From Aureimonas ureilytica (GTDB lineage Bacteria > Pseudomonadota > Alphaproteobacteria > Rhizobiales > Rhizobiaceae): 64,000 bases of DNA. Positions within the stretch are counted from its first letter, which is position 1, and every line of letters begins with the position of its first letter. The notes beneath the pieces were generated by a model that was not told the DNA's origin, did no database searches, and worked only from the letters and a program-made list of their open reading frames with translations. A program made the position numbers and the translations under genes. The stretch is from positions 147,556-211,555 of the forward strand of contig NZ_LDQA01000021.1 in NCBI RefSeq assembly GCF_001475935.1. The letters run 5' to 3'. Below, one piece after another: positions 35,283 to 43,928 of this stretch.

Positions 35283-36449
35283 ATGACCGACGAGACCAGC
35301 CAAGCCGCCGTCCATCATCGCGCCGATGCGCCTCTGCACTCGATCCCACGAGGCCCGAACGCGATCCCCCGCCAGCTTAGCACCGCGCCCTTAACGCGCC
35401 GTTCGCTTCTGGTGGGAGGCGCGGCGGGGATGGCCTGCGCCATGGGGCTGGGCGCGAACCCCGCCCGTGCCCTTGCGCCGCGCGTGCCCTTCGGCGCGGC
35501 GGTGCAGGTGGATCATTTCGAGGCGGATGCGGACTATCGCGCGCTGATCGAGCGCGAATGCGATCTCCTCATGCCGTCCAACGAGCTGAAATTCGGCCTG
35601 CTCCGCCCGACGCGCCCGGAATTCTGGTTCGACCCGGCCGACCGGATGGTGAACTGGGCGCGTTCGCGGGGCATGATGTCGCGCGGCCATGCCTTCGTCT
35701 GGTGGTCCACCAACCCGCCCTGGCTGGAGGCGATCCGCGACCCGGCCGATGCCGAGCGGGTGCTGGTGGAGCATATCGAGCGCGTGGCCGAGCATTACCG
35801 GGGCCGGCTCGGCAGCTGGGACGTGGTGAACGAGGTGATCGCCAACGACCCGCGCGAGCCCGGCGGCCCCTTGCGCGACACATGGTGGCGGCGCCGGCTC
35901 GGGGCGCGCCACATTTCTCTCGCCTTCCGAACCGCCATGCGGGCGGACCCCAGCGCCAAGCTCGTCATCAACGATTACGATCTGGAATTCGAAGGACCGC
36001 GCTACGACGCGCGCCGCGCCGAGATCCTCCATCTCGTGCGCCAGTTGCAGGACGAGGGACTGCGGGTCGATATGGTCGGCCTTCAGGCGCATCTCTACAG
36101 CCATATCAAAGTGGACCGCGAGGCGCTGGCGCGCTTCGGGCGCGACTTGAAGGCGCTGGGCGTCGGCCTGCTCGCAAGCGAGCTGGATGTGATCGACTTT
36201 CAGGTTCGGGGCGACGCCGACGCCATCGACGCGGCGGCCGAGCGCAGCGTCAGCGACTTTCTGGACGGGCTGTTCGCCGGTCAGCGCCCTTATGCCGTGA
36301 TCACCTGGGGCATCAGCGATCGCTACACCTGGGTGCCGGACGCCATGCCGCGCTCCGACGGCCAGCCGAACCGGCCCCTGCCGTTCGACGCGGCGCTTCG
36401 GCCCAAGCCCTGGTATGTGACGCTACGTCAGAAACTTGCGACGGGCTGA
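35283..36449 (+). CDS. Secreted glycoside hydrolase family 10 protein (xylanase-like) with Tat-type signal
   Basis: A 388-residue hydrolase. A 37-residue lead precedes the twin-arginine motif LTRRSLLVGGAAG and a cleavage site near ARALA (about residue 64). The GH10 barrel has the acid/base E184 in WDVVNEVIAND and the nucleophile E300 in LLASELDVIDF, with GHAFVWWSTNPPW and the late ITWGISDRYTW as further family signatures. GH10 enzymes cut beta-1,4-xylan or related chains. Its position next to the flippase and the Wzz-like gene suggests work on the cell's own polymer (inference). Start ATG 35283 has only a weak ribosome site. Confidence 0.88.
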   Translation: MTDETSQAAVHHRADAPLHSIPRGPNAIPRQLSTAPLTRRSLLVGGAAGMACAMGLGANPARALAPRVPFGAAVQVDHFEADADYRALIERECDLLMPSNELKFGLLRPTRPEFWFDPADRMVNWARSRGMMSRGHAFVWWSTNPPWLEAIRDPADAERVLVEHIERVAEHYRGRLGSWDVVNEVIANDPREPGGPLRDTWWRRRLGARHISLAFRTAMRADPSAKLVINDYDLEFEGPRYDARRAEILHLVRQLQDEGLRVDMVGLQAHLYSHIKVDREALARFGRDLKALGVGLLASELDVIDFQVRGDADAIDAAAERSVSDFLDGLFAGQRPYAVITWGISDRYTWVPDAMPRSDGQPNRPLPFDAALRPKPWYVTLRQKLATG

Positions 36450-36544
36450 CCGTTCCGTAACGATTGGAAGGCGCGTTAAGGATTTGTTTGCCATATTCGC
36501 GGAGGTTTGGCCAAACCGTCCTCGTTGAGAACAGGCCCACCCGG

Positions 36545-38665
36545 ATGTTCCATTCCGACACCCATGCTGAGAGCGTCTTCGCGGGCGAACGGCCGCGCCG
36601 GTCCAGGGCCGATGGGCAGACGTCGCTGTTCGATCCGGCTGTGCTGGCGAGCGGCATCTGGCAGCGACGCGGCTTCATCGTTCTGGCGACCGTGCTCGGC
36701 GTCGGGCTGGCCGGTGCCTATGCCTATTCCACGCCCAAAGCCTATACGGGCATCGCCCAGCTCGTGCTCGATCCGCGCGATCTCAACATCGTGCAGAACG
36801 ACGTGACCTCGTCCCAGACGGGCATGAGCACGGACGGGACGCTGGCGCTGGTGGAAAGTCAGATCGCGGTGATGACCTCGAATTCGGTTCTGGAGCGCGT
36901 CGTCTCCCAGGCAGGCCTGACCGCCGATCCCGAGTTCAACGGCACGCGCGAGAGCCTGTTTTCCGGCGTCACCAGCCTCGTGAACGCCTTCCTCTCGTCC
37001 AACGAGGACGCGGTGATCCGCGATCGCCAGCTTTTGACGATCGCGAACCTCGCCAAGCACGTGAAGGCCGTGCGCAACGCCAATAGTTTCGTGATCAACC
37101 TGTCGGTGACCTCCGAGGACCCCGACAAGGCGGCGCGTCTCGCCAATCTGATCACCGAGAATTTCATCGCCGAGCAAGGCCGCGCCCAGTCGGAACTCGC
37201 GCGGCGCGCGACCACGGCCCTGTCCTCGCGCCTTGCCGAGCTGCGCCAGCGCGTCGTCGCCGCCGAAGATGCGGTGGAAGCCTACAAGGCCGACAACAAG
37301 CTCGTCGGCGTCGGCGGCCGGCTGATCGACGACGACTACATCACGCGCATCAACAGCCAGCTGGCCGATGTGCGCGCCCAGATCACCACGCTCGACGTGC
37401 GCGCCCAGTCGCTGCGCCGCGCCAGCTTCAGCGACGTGGTGGAGGGCTCCTTCCCCGAAGGGCTCAACTCCGAAACGCTGCAACGCCTGCGCCAGGCCTA
37501 TACCGAAGCCACGCAGAGCGCCGCCGTTCTTGCCACGCGCCTCGGGCCCCGCCATCCCCAGCGTATCGGGGCGGACGAAGCCGTGACGGCGGCGCGGCGC
37601 GCAATCCAGAACGAGCTCGGCCGCATCGTCGCCTCGGCGCAGACGGAGCTTGCCCGCGCCCGCGATACCGAAGCCGATCTGAGCCGTCAGATCGACACGC
37701 TGCGCTCACGCCAGATCGAGACCAGCAGTTCCTTCGTGAAGCTTCGCGAGCTGGAGCGCGAGGTCGATGCCTCCCGCGCGGTCTACGAGGCCTATCTCCT
37801 GCGCACGCGCCAGACCAGCGAGCAGGAAAGCCTGAACACCGCCAATGTGCGCGTGATCTCCGAGGCGACGGTCCCGCTTCAGCCCTCCAGCCTGTCGCGC
37901 CGCATCGTCATGGCGGCCGGTGGTGTCGCTGGGCTCGGCGTCGGCATCATGCTGGCCGCGCTCGGCGCCATGCTCTCCATCCTGCGGGGCGGGGCTGGCA
38001 GCGCGCGCCGCGCCGAAGACGAACGGGGCGAGACGGAGCGTTTGGACGAAGGTTTCACCCTCCGGCGCGCCGAGGCCCCGATACCCGCCGCCGCAGACTG
38101 GTCGCTGCGCGGCTCGGCCACTGACTCGGAAACGCACGAGCCGATCCGCCGCGCTCAGGAGCCGTCCATCGTCTCGCCAGTCGATGCCGAAGATGAAGCG
38201 CCTCGCGCGTCGATCCGCGATGCGGGCGACGAACCTGGCGATGAATCCGAATTCGAGACGGCTCGGACAGCGCGGGAACAGGACGAGTTCAAGGGCGATC
38301 ACGAAGCATTCGAGGACGAACACGAACACGCCGTCCATGCGCCGAGCGACCCGGAGTTCGACCTGAACGAGGGCGACCTCGACCGCCGCCGGGCCGAACT
38401 GCGCGAGCGCATCCGCGCCATCGGCCTTCGCCGCTCCGGCGTGCGTCGCTTCCAGCCGGCCGAGGAACTGGACGCGCCGAGTCTCGACGCCGCCCCGTCC
38501 GGCTTCGATGAAGCGTCCAAGCGTCTCGATGACCTCTCCGAGCTGGCTCAGCCCAACGAGCCCGCCAACCGGCCCATGGTCGAGGAAGCCGCCCGCGAGC
38601 GCATAAGCCTGACGATGACCGCCGCGCGCCAGCGTCGAAGCCTCCTGGTTCAGCCCTCGTCCTAA
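36545..38665 (+). CDS. Wzz/GumC-like polysaccharide co-polymerase with acidic cytoplasmic tail
   Basis: A 706-residue inner-membrane protein. First helix at about 43-61 (FIVLATVLGVGLAGAYAYS), a periplasmic domain rich in coiled coil, and a second helix at about 454-480. Motifs shared with the copy at 6454-8553 include QLVLDPRDLNIVQND, ALVESQIAVMTSNSVL and a GNVR-like end. Instead of a kinase domain it ends with about 226 residues rich in Glu, Asp and Arg (for example EFKGDHEAFEDEHEHA), with no Walker motif. It would set chain length or assist export. The ATG at 36545 is chosen over the TTG at 36464. Confidence 0.86.
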   Translation: MFHSDTHAESVFAGERPRRSRADGQTSLFDPAVLASGIWQRRGFIVLATVLGVGLAGAYAYSTPKAYTGIAQLVLDPRDLNIVQNDVTSSQTGMSTDGTLALVESQIAVMTSNSVLERVVSQAGLTADPEFNGTRESLFSGVTSLVNAFLSSNEDAVIRDRQLLTIANLAKHVKAVRNANSFVINLSVTSEDPDKAARLANLITENFIAEQGRAQSELARRATTALSSRLAELRQRVVAAEDAVEAYKADNKLVGVGGRLIDDDYITRINSQLADVRAQITTLDVRAQSLRRASFSDVVEGSFPEGLNSETLQRLRQAYTEATQSAAVLATRLGPRHPQRIGADEAVTAARRAIQNELGRIVASAQTELARARDTEADLSRQIDTLRSRQIETSSSFVKLRELEREVDASRAVYEAYLLRTRQTSEQESLNTANVRVISEATVPLQPSSLSRRIVMAAGGVAGLGVGIMLAALGAMLSILRGGAGSARRAEDERGETERLDEGFTLRRAEAPIPAAADWSLRGSATDSETHEPIRRAQEPSIVSPVDAEDEAPRASIRDAGDEPGDESEFETARTAREQDEFKGDHEAFEDEHEHAVHAPSDPEFDLNEGDLDRRRAELRERIRAIGLRRSGVRRFQPAEELDAPSLDAAPSGFDEASKRLDDLSELAQPNEPANRPMVEEAARERISLTMTAARQRRSLLVQPSS

Positions 38666-39012
38666 GGGCCTGTTCCGCGTCGCTTCCCTTTTGTTCCGCA
38701 ATGACGCCCGACGATGAGCGCTTCCGCGCATCGTCGGGCGTCATCGCAAAGGGTCGTCGGGATCGTTTCGACGCTGCCGAAAGACCTGAGGCAGGCATCT
38801 CGCAGACCTGCCGCTGATCTCGGGAGCATCTCCGCGCAAAGAGCCTCGAACACCTTCGGTTCGTACAGGGAGACGAGGGGAGCCTGTCCCGCGCACAGCG
38901 GCGAGGCAAGGATCGGAGCAGGGGACGCGGCAAACTGATCCCGAATGTTTCGCAGCTGCCCGGCCCTTTGGAGGATCAAGCGCTCGGCGCTCGCTTCGCA
39001 GTCGGCCCCCAC
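38662..39012 (-). CDS. Possible small hypothetical protein
   Basis: A 116-residue frame on the minus strand, MGADCEASAERLILQ..., with mostly G/C third positions and no recognisable domain. It fills the gap between the Wzz-like and CapD-like genes and its stop overlaps the Wzz-like stop region. It contains the long inverted repeat at 38701-38744, which is unusual for coding DNA. No clear ribosome site is seen. It may be non-coding; I give it low weight. Confidence 0.25.
   Translation of the reverse strand: MGADCEASAERLILQRAGQLRNIRDQFAASPAPILASPLCAGQAPLVSLYEPKVFEALCAEMLPRSAAGLRDACLRSFGSVETIPTTLCDDARRCAEALIVGRHCGTKGKRRGTGP
38701..38744. repeat. 16-bp perfect inverted repeat between EPS genes
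   Basis: ATGACGCCCGACGATG at 38701-38716 is repeated inverted at 38729-38744. A 3-bp inner stem (GCG/CGC) and a CTTC loop extend it. It lies 36 bp after the Wzz-like stop. There is no T-run on either strand, so it is not a textbook terminator; it may be a transcription end with Rho, an mRNA stabiliser or part of a repeat family. Confidence 0.8.
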
Positions 39013-39081
39013 ACGCTTCGTCGTCGCTTTGGGACGAGCGCCCCGACCGATCGGGACGCGAGGCCGCGACTGACAGCCGCC
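38745..39081. other. Gap between the inverted repeat and the CapD-like gene
   Basis: About 340 bp between the Wzz-like gene and the convergent CapD-like stop. Apart from the doubtful small ORF at 38662-39012 nothing stands out: no insertion-sequence remnant and no tRNA. Confidence 0.4.
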
Positions 39082-41064
39082 TCAATCTCCCGCCGGCGTT
39101 GGCGCATCGGGAGAGGCCAGACGCCGTGTCGAATGGCCCTCGATGGCGGCGGGGGGAAGCTCCGACAAGGGCGTGAACTCCGGCACGATCTGGCGCAGAA
39201 CCGCGACGGCTCGCGCCGCGTCGCCCGCGCGAACGGCCTCTTCGGCCTCAGCGAAGCGATGCCGCAGGAGGTCGAGATCGCTGACGCGCGAGCGGGCGAT
39301 CAAAAGCCCCGCGCGGCCCGTGCGCTCGCGCGTTTCGCCTTCGCCGAAGAGTTCCTCGTAGAGCTTCTCGCCCTTGCGCAGGCCGGTGTAGCGGATCGCG
39401 ACATCGACATGCGGGCGCAGGCCCGCCAGCTGGATCAGCCGCTCGGCGAGTTCCGTGATGCGGATGGGCTCGCCCATGTCGAGAACGAAAATCTGCCCCT
39501 CGGCCGCGCCCGCGCCGAGCCCGTGGCCGGCGGCGTGGAGAATGAGGCGGGAGGCTTCGGGGATCGTCATGAAGAAGCGCGTGATGTCGGGATGGGTCAC
39601 GGTCAGCGGCCCGCCGCGCGACAGCTGCGCCTGAAACAGCGGGATCACCGAACCCGCCGAGCCCATGACATTGCCGAAGCGCACGGTCATGAAGCGCGTG
39701 CCCGAGCCCGCAAGGTCGAGCGCCTGGCAATAGGCTTCCGCCGCGCGCTTGGTCGCGCCCATGACATTGGTCGGATTCACCGCCTTGTCGGTCGAGACCA
39801 TGACGAAGGCCGTCGCGCCGCAGCTGAGCGCCGCGTTCGCGACATTGCGCGAGCCCAAAAGATTGGTCTCGATCCCCTCCAGCGGATTGTCCTCGACGAT
39901 CGGGACATGCTTCAGCGCTGCGGCGTGAAAGATGACCTCCGGCCGCCACTCGGCAAAGAGGCGCGACACGCGGTCGGCCTGCCGGACATCCACGATCCGC
40001 TCCACCACCTCGACGCTGGGGTGGTGGACCTCCATGCGCTTGCCGATGGAGTAGAGATTGAACTCGTTGGCATCCACGAGGATCAGACGCCCCGGCGCGA
40101 AGGCGGCGATCTGGTTGACGAGTTCCGAGCCGATCGAGCCGCCCGCGCCGGTCACGGCGATGCAGCGGCCGCGAATGAGCCGCGCCACTTCCGCCGTGTC
40201 GAGCTCGACTTCGGTGCGCCCGAGAAGGTCTTCCAGCGAGACGGGCAGAGCCTCGATCGGCTTGTCGGCATCGACGCCGCCCGCGCGCGAAATATCCGGC
40301 AGGCGCTTCACGGCGATCTGGAACGGGGCGGCACTCTCCACCACGTGCGAGAGATCGGCGGGAGAGATGTTGGTCTGCGTGACGATGATCTGCGTGATCG
40401 GCGTCGCGCCGTGCTCGGCCTGCTGCACGACCTCGGGCAGATCGTCCAGCGCGCCGAGCACGCGCAGCCCGTGCAACTGGCGGCGGCGATTCTTGGCGAG
40501 CGGATCGATCAGGCCGACGATATGCGGGCTGTGATGCGAGCGGCGCGCGTTGCGGATGAAAAGATCGGCATTGTCGGAAAAGCCGTAGAGCAGGATATGT
40601 TGCGGGCGCTCGCGCGCCGAAGCCGTCTCGAAGAAGCGCTCCGACAGGCCGCGCTCCTTGTAGAGCCGGTAGGCAAGGCGTGGGCCGCCGAGACCGACGA
40701 TCATGATGAACCAGGTCATGATGAAGGCCGAACGCGGGAAATACTCGCCCCGGAACAGGATGAAATTGGCAATCAGGAAGACGACGTTGATCGCCGTCGC
40801 GGCCTTCACGATCGATACGACGTCGAGCAGCGAGGCATAGCGCCACGCGCCGCTGTTGAGCGAGAAGAGCGGGAACATCGCGGCCGAGAGCGCCGTGAAG
40901 CCGCCGATCATCGCCCAGATCTGCCAGGAATGGGTGAGCGCGTAGGAATCGAAGGCCAGCGTCAGCGAGAGGCTGATGGCGAGCGCGGCCACCACCACGT
41001 CATGCACGATGCCGAACGAACGGAGCGATCCGCGCGGGAGCTTGATGCGGGACGAACGCGACAT
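39082..41064 (-). CDS. CapD/WbpM-like membrane nucleotide-sugar epimerase/dehydratase
   Basis: A 660-residue enzyme. Four N-terminal helices (about 20-130, including FIMTWFIMIVGLGG), a CoA-binding-like domain with ILLYGFSDNADLFIRNA, then an extended SDR domain at about 285-600. The NAD(P) motif is VTGAGGSIGSELVNQI; catalytic segment VSTDKAVNPTNVMGATKRAAE has Met in place of the usual Tyr with the Lys four residues on, as in WbpM-type 4,6-dehydratases. It makes a 4-keto-6-deoxy sugar nucleotide, probably from UDP-GlcNAc, for the EPS. Start ATG 41064 is chosen; longer frames reach a TTG at 41205. Confidence 0.88.
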   Translation of the reverse strand: MSRSSRIKLPRGSLRSFGIVHDVVVAALAISLSLTLAFDSYALTHSWQIWAMIGGFTALSAAMFPLFSLNSGAWRYASLLDVVSIVKAATAINVVFLIANFILFRGEYFPRSAFIMTWFIMIVGLGGPRLAYRLYKERGLSERFFETASARERPQHILLYGFSDNADLFIRNARRSHHSPHIVGLIDPLAKNRRRQLHGLRVLGALDDLPEVVQQAEHGATPITQIIVTQTNISPADLSHVVESAAPFQIAVKRLPDISRAGGVDADKPIEALPVSLEDLLGRTEVELDTAEVARLIRGRCIAVTGAGGSIGSELVNQIAAFAPGRLILVDANEFNLYSIGKRMEVHHPSVEVVERIVDVRQADRVSRLFAEWRPEVIFHAAALKHVPIVEDNPLEGIETNLLGSRNVANAALSCGATAFVMVSTDKAVNPTNVMGATKRAAEAYCQALDLAGSGTRFMTVRFGNVMGSAGSVIPLFQAQLSRGGPLTVTHPDITRFFMTIPEASRLILHAAGHGLGAGAAEGQIFVLDMGEPIRITELAERLIQLAGLRPHVDVAIRYTGLRKGEKLYEELFGEGETRERTGRAGLLIARSRVSDLDLLRHRFAEAEEAVRAGDAARAVAVLRQIVPEFTPLSELPPAAIEGHSTRRLASPDAPTPAGD

Positions 41065-41303
41065 GCCGAATGAGCCCAATCTCTTCTCGAAGCGGAGATC
41101 GCTCCCGCCTCGCGCCTGCGGGGCGAAGCACTCGTCCGGTCCCGCACGCATTGCCTTCTCTGGCTCGGACGCGACAAAGGCCCGAGCGCGTAAGGCGGGC
41201 TCCAAAAGAGCCTAGCCTGACGCTTCGAGCCTTCGTCTAGCCTATTGCCGGCGAAAGAGGAAATCGCTCGGCGGATGCTTGTGGGTAACGCCCGATGGGG
41301 CGG

Positions 41304-43121
41304 TTAAAAAACGCTGGCGCCCCGGTCGGCCGGGCCGACCGCGCGGCGGAACACGGCGAACAGCTCGCGCCCGAGGCCGAACTCGTTAGCCGAGAGATCG
41401 GCTTCCGCGAGCGGCCGCGCGCCGAATTCGGTGGCATCCACCAGAACTTCCAGCGCGCCGGTCTCGCCGTCGAGACGGATCATGTCGCCGTCGCGGATGC
41501 GCCCGATCGCGCCGCCCTCGGCGGCTTCCGGCGTCACATGGATGGCAGCGGGAATCTTGCCCGAGGCACCGGACATGCGCCCGTCCGTCACCAGCGCCAC
41601 CTTCTGCCCGCGATCCTGCAACACGCCGAGCGAGGGCGTGAGTTTGTGAAGCTCGGGCATTCCGTTCGACTTCGGCCCTTGGAAGCGCACCACGGCGATG
41701 AAATCGCCCGTCAGCTCGCCCGCCTTGAAGGCGCGCTGGAGATCGTCCTGATCGTGGAACACGCGGGCCGGCGCTTCCACCACGCGGCGCTCGGGCTTCA
41801 CGGCGGAGACCTTGATGACGGCCTTGCCCATATTGCCGTCCAGCATCTTCAAGCCGCCATTGGGCGCGAAGGGCTGCTCGGGCGTCGTAAGAACCTTGGG
41901 ATCGTGGCTGTGCTCGGGGGCGGGCACGCGGACCACCGAGTGCCCGTCCTCGCCCAGCCGCGCTTCGACCGTGTAGCCGCCGAGGCCCGTGCCCCAGGCC
42001 GTGCGCACGTCGTCATGCAGGAGGCCGTGCTTCAGGAGTTCCTGGATCAGGTAGCCCATGCCGCCGGCCGCCTGGAAATGGTTCACGTCGGCCGAACCGT
42101 TCGGATAGACGCGGGCGAGCAGCGGCGTGAGGTCGGAAAGTTCCGAGATATCGGCCCAGGTCAGCTGGATGCCGGCCGCCGCGGCGATGGCGACGAGATG
42201 CATCGTATGATTGGTCGAGCCGCCGGTGGCGTGAAGACCGATAACGCCGTTGACCACGGCGCGCTCGTCCACCACGAGGCCGGCGGGCGTGTATTCGTTG
42301 CCGAGCGCGGTGATCGAGAGGGCACGGCGCGTCGCCTCGCGGGTCAGCGCGTCGCGCAGCGGCGTGCCCGGATTGACGAAGGACGAGCCCGGCGTGTGCA
42401 GGCCCATGATCTCCATCAGCATCTGATTGGAATTGGCCGTGCCGTAGAAGGTGCAGGTGCCCGGCCCGTGATAGCTCTTGGACTCGGCCTCCAGCAGCGC
42501 GTCGCGCCCGACCTTGCCCTCGGCGTAGAGCTGGCGGATGCGGGTCTTCTCGTCGTTCGGCAGGCCCGTCGTCATCGGCCCGGCCGGCACGAAGATCGCC
42601 GGCAGATGGCCGAAGGTCAGGGCGGCGATGGCGAGGCCCGGCACGATCTTGTCGCAGACGCCGAGATAGACGGCGGCGTCATACATGTCGTGGCTGAGGC
42701 CGACGGCGGCCGACATGGCGATGATGTCGCGCGAGAAGAGCGACAGTTCCATGCCCGTCTGACCCTGCGTGACGCCGTCGCACATGGCGGGAACGCCGCC
42801 CGCGACCTGCGCCGTCGCGCCCATCTCTCGCGCCGTCTGGCGGATCATCTCAGGGTAGGTCTCGTAGGGCTGGTGGGCCGAGAGCATGTCGTTATAGGCG
42901 GTGATGATGCCGAGATTCAGCGTCTCGCTGCCGGTCAGGCGCTCCTTGTCGGTCGGCCCGCAGGCGGCGAAACCATGGGCGAGATTGCCGCAATGCAAGC
43001 GGTTGCGCCGGGGGCCGGCCGCGCCCTTGGCCTCGATGCGCGCGAGATAGGGCTCGCGCGTCGGCGCGGACCGCTCGCGGATACGAGCCGTGATCTCCTC
43101 GATGCGGGCAATGGCGGCCAT
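41304..43121 (-). CDS. edd: 6-phosphogluconate dehydratase
   Basis: A 605-residue enzyme of the IlvD/Edd family, which dehydrates 6-phosphogluconate to KDPG in the Entner-Doudoroff pathway using a [4Fe-4S] cluster. Cluster-ligand segments are [11 protein letters not shown]..., [21 protein letters not shown] and [23 protein letters not shown]-like [20 protein letters not shown] and [23 protein letters not shown] are further signatures. Length is normal. It is the last gene of zwf-pgl-edd; the aldolase eda is not in the window. Confidence 0.96.
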   Translation of the reverse strand: MAAIARIEEITARIRERSAPTREPYLARIEAKGAAGPRRNRLHCGNLAHGFAACGPTDKERLTGSETLNLGIITAYNDMLSAHQPYETYPEMIRQTAREMGATAQVAGGVPAMCDGVTQGQTGMELSLFSRDIIAMSAAVGLSHDMYDAAVYLGVCDKIVPGLAIAALTFGHLPAIFVPAGPMTTGLPNDEKTRIRQLYAEGKVGRDALLEAESKSYHGPGTCTFYGTANSNQMLMEIMGLHTPGSSFVNPGTPLRDALTREATRRALSITALGNEYTPAGLVVDERAVVNGVIGLHATGGSTNHTMHLVAIAAAAGIQLTWADISELSDLTPLLARVYPNGSADVNHFQAAGGMGYLIQELLKHGLLHDDVRTAWGTGLGGYTVEARLGEDGHSVVRVPAPEHSHDPKVLTTPEQPFAPNGGLKMLDGNMGKAVIKVSAVKPERRVVEAPARVFHDQDDLQRAFKAGELTGDFIAVVRFQGPKSNGMPELHKLTPSLGVLQDRGQKVALVTDGRMSGASGKIPAAIHVTPEAAEGGAIGRIRDGDMIRLDGETGALEVLVDATEFGARPLAEADLSANEFGLGRELFAVFRRAVGPADRGASVF

Positions 43122-43218
43122 GACGTCACCTCACTGGGTAGGGGCCGGCGCTTGCTTCACGCGTCGGCCCGGAACGAATGGCCCGGCGCGGACCCCGCAC
43201 CAGGCAAGGATCGGCTCT

Positions 43219-43920
43219 TCAGGGAGCCCAGAAGACCTGGATCGGCTCTTGGCGCGGCGCTCGCAGCATGGCGCGCACCGGCATGTCCTCGACCGGGCCA
43301 TCCTCCAGGGCGCGCTCCAGCACCACCTGCTTTTCCTCACCCTCGATATGAAGCGCCAGGAAACGCGCGTCGGCAAGCCGGGACAGCGTCAAGGTGATGC
43401 GAGGCTCGCCCGCGCCGGGCGCCTCGATGGCGATCACCGCCTCCGGGTTGGCCGGGTCGATTGCCGCCGCCAGACGGTTGCCGCCGGGGAAGAAGGAGGC
43501 CGTGTGCCCGTCCGTGCCCATGCCGAGGATCACGACATCGAAGGGGCGCTGGAACGCGCCGAACTTCTGCGACAGTTCGCCCACCGCCTCCAGCGCGTCC
43601 AGCCCCTCGATATAGAAGGGCTCGAGATGCGCCGCCGAAGCCCGGTCGCGCAGGAGATTGTCCCGCACGAGGGCCGCGTTGGACCGATCGGAGGTTTCGG
43701 GCACCCAGCGCTCGTCCACGAGGACGACCGTCACCCGGGACCAGTCGATGTCGGTCGAGGCAAGGTGTCGGAACAGGAGCTTGGGCGTCGAGCCGCCGGA
43801 CACGGCGAGAACCGCCGAACCCTGCGTGGCGATGCCGCCGGCCAGAACCGCCGCGATGCCGCCGGCCAAAGCCTCGGCCAGCGCGTCGCGCGTGGGATAG
43901 TCGTGACGTTTGATCGTCAT
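43219..43920 (-). CDS. pgl: 6-phosphogluconolactonase
   Basis: A 233-residue enzyme that hydrolyses 6-phosphogluconolactone between Zwf and Edd. Family motifs: AVSGGSTPKLLFRHL, WSRVTVVLVDERWVPETSDRSNAALVRDNLL and the catalytic-region DVVILGMGTDGHTASFFPG. The ATG at 43920 is preferred to a TTG at 43932 that would overlap zwf. Eight bases separate it from zwf, so the two are one transcript. Confidence 0.95.
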   Translation of the reverse strand: MTIKRHDYPTRDALAEALAGGIAAVLAGGIATQGSAVLAVSGGSTPKLLFRHLASTDIDWSRVTVVLVDERWVPETSDRSNAALVRDNLLRDRASAAHLEPFYIEGLDALEAVGELSQKFGAFQRPFDVVILGMGTDGHTASFFPGGNRLAAAIDPANPEAVIAIEAPGAGEPRITLTLSRLADARFLALHIEGEEKQVVLERALEDGPVEDMPVRAMLRAPRQEPIQVFWAP

Positions 43921-43928
43921 GGCCCCGC

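Noticed and set aside
41289..41302. Short hairpin CGCCC-GATG-GGGCG after edd as a terminator
   Set aside because: Only 5 bp and no T-run on the edd strand; the A/T run lies on the wrong side.
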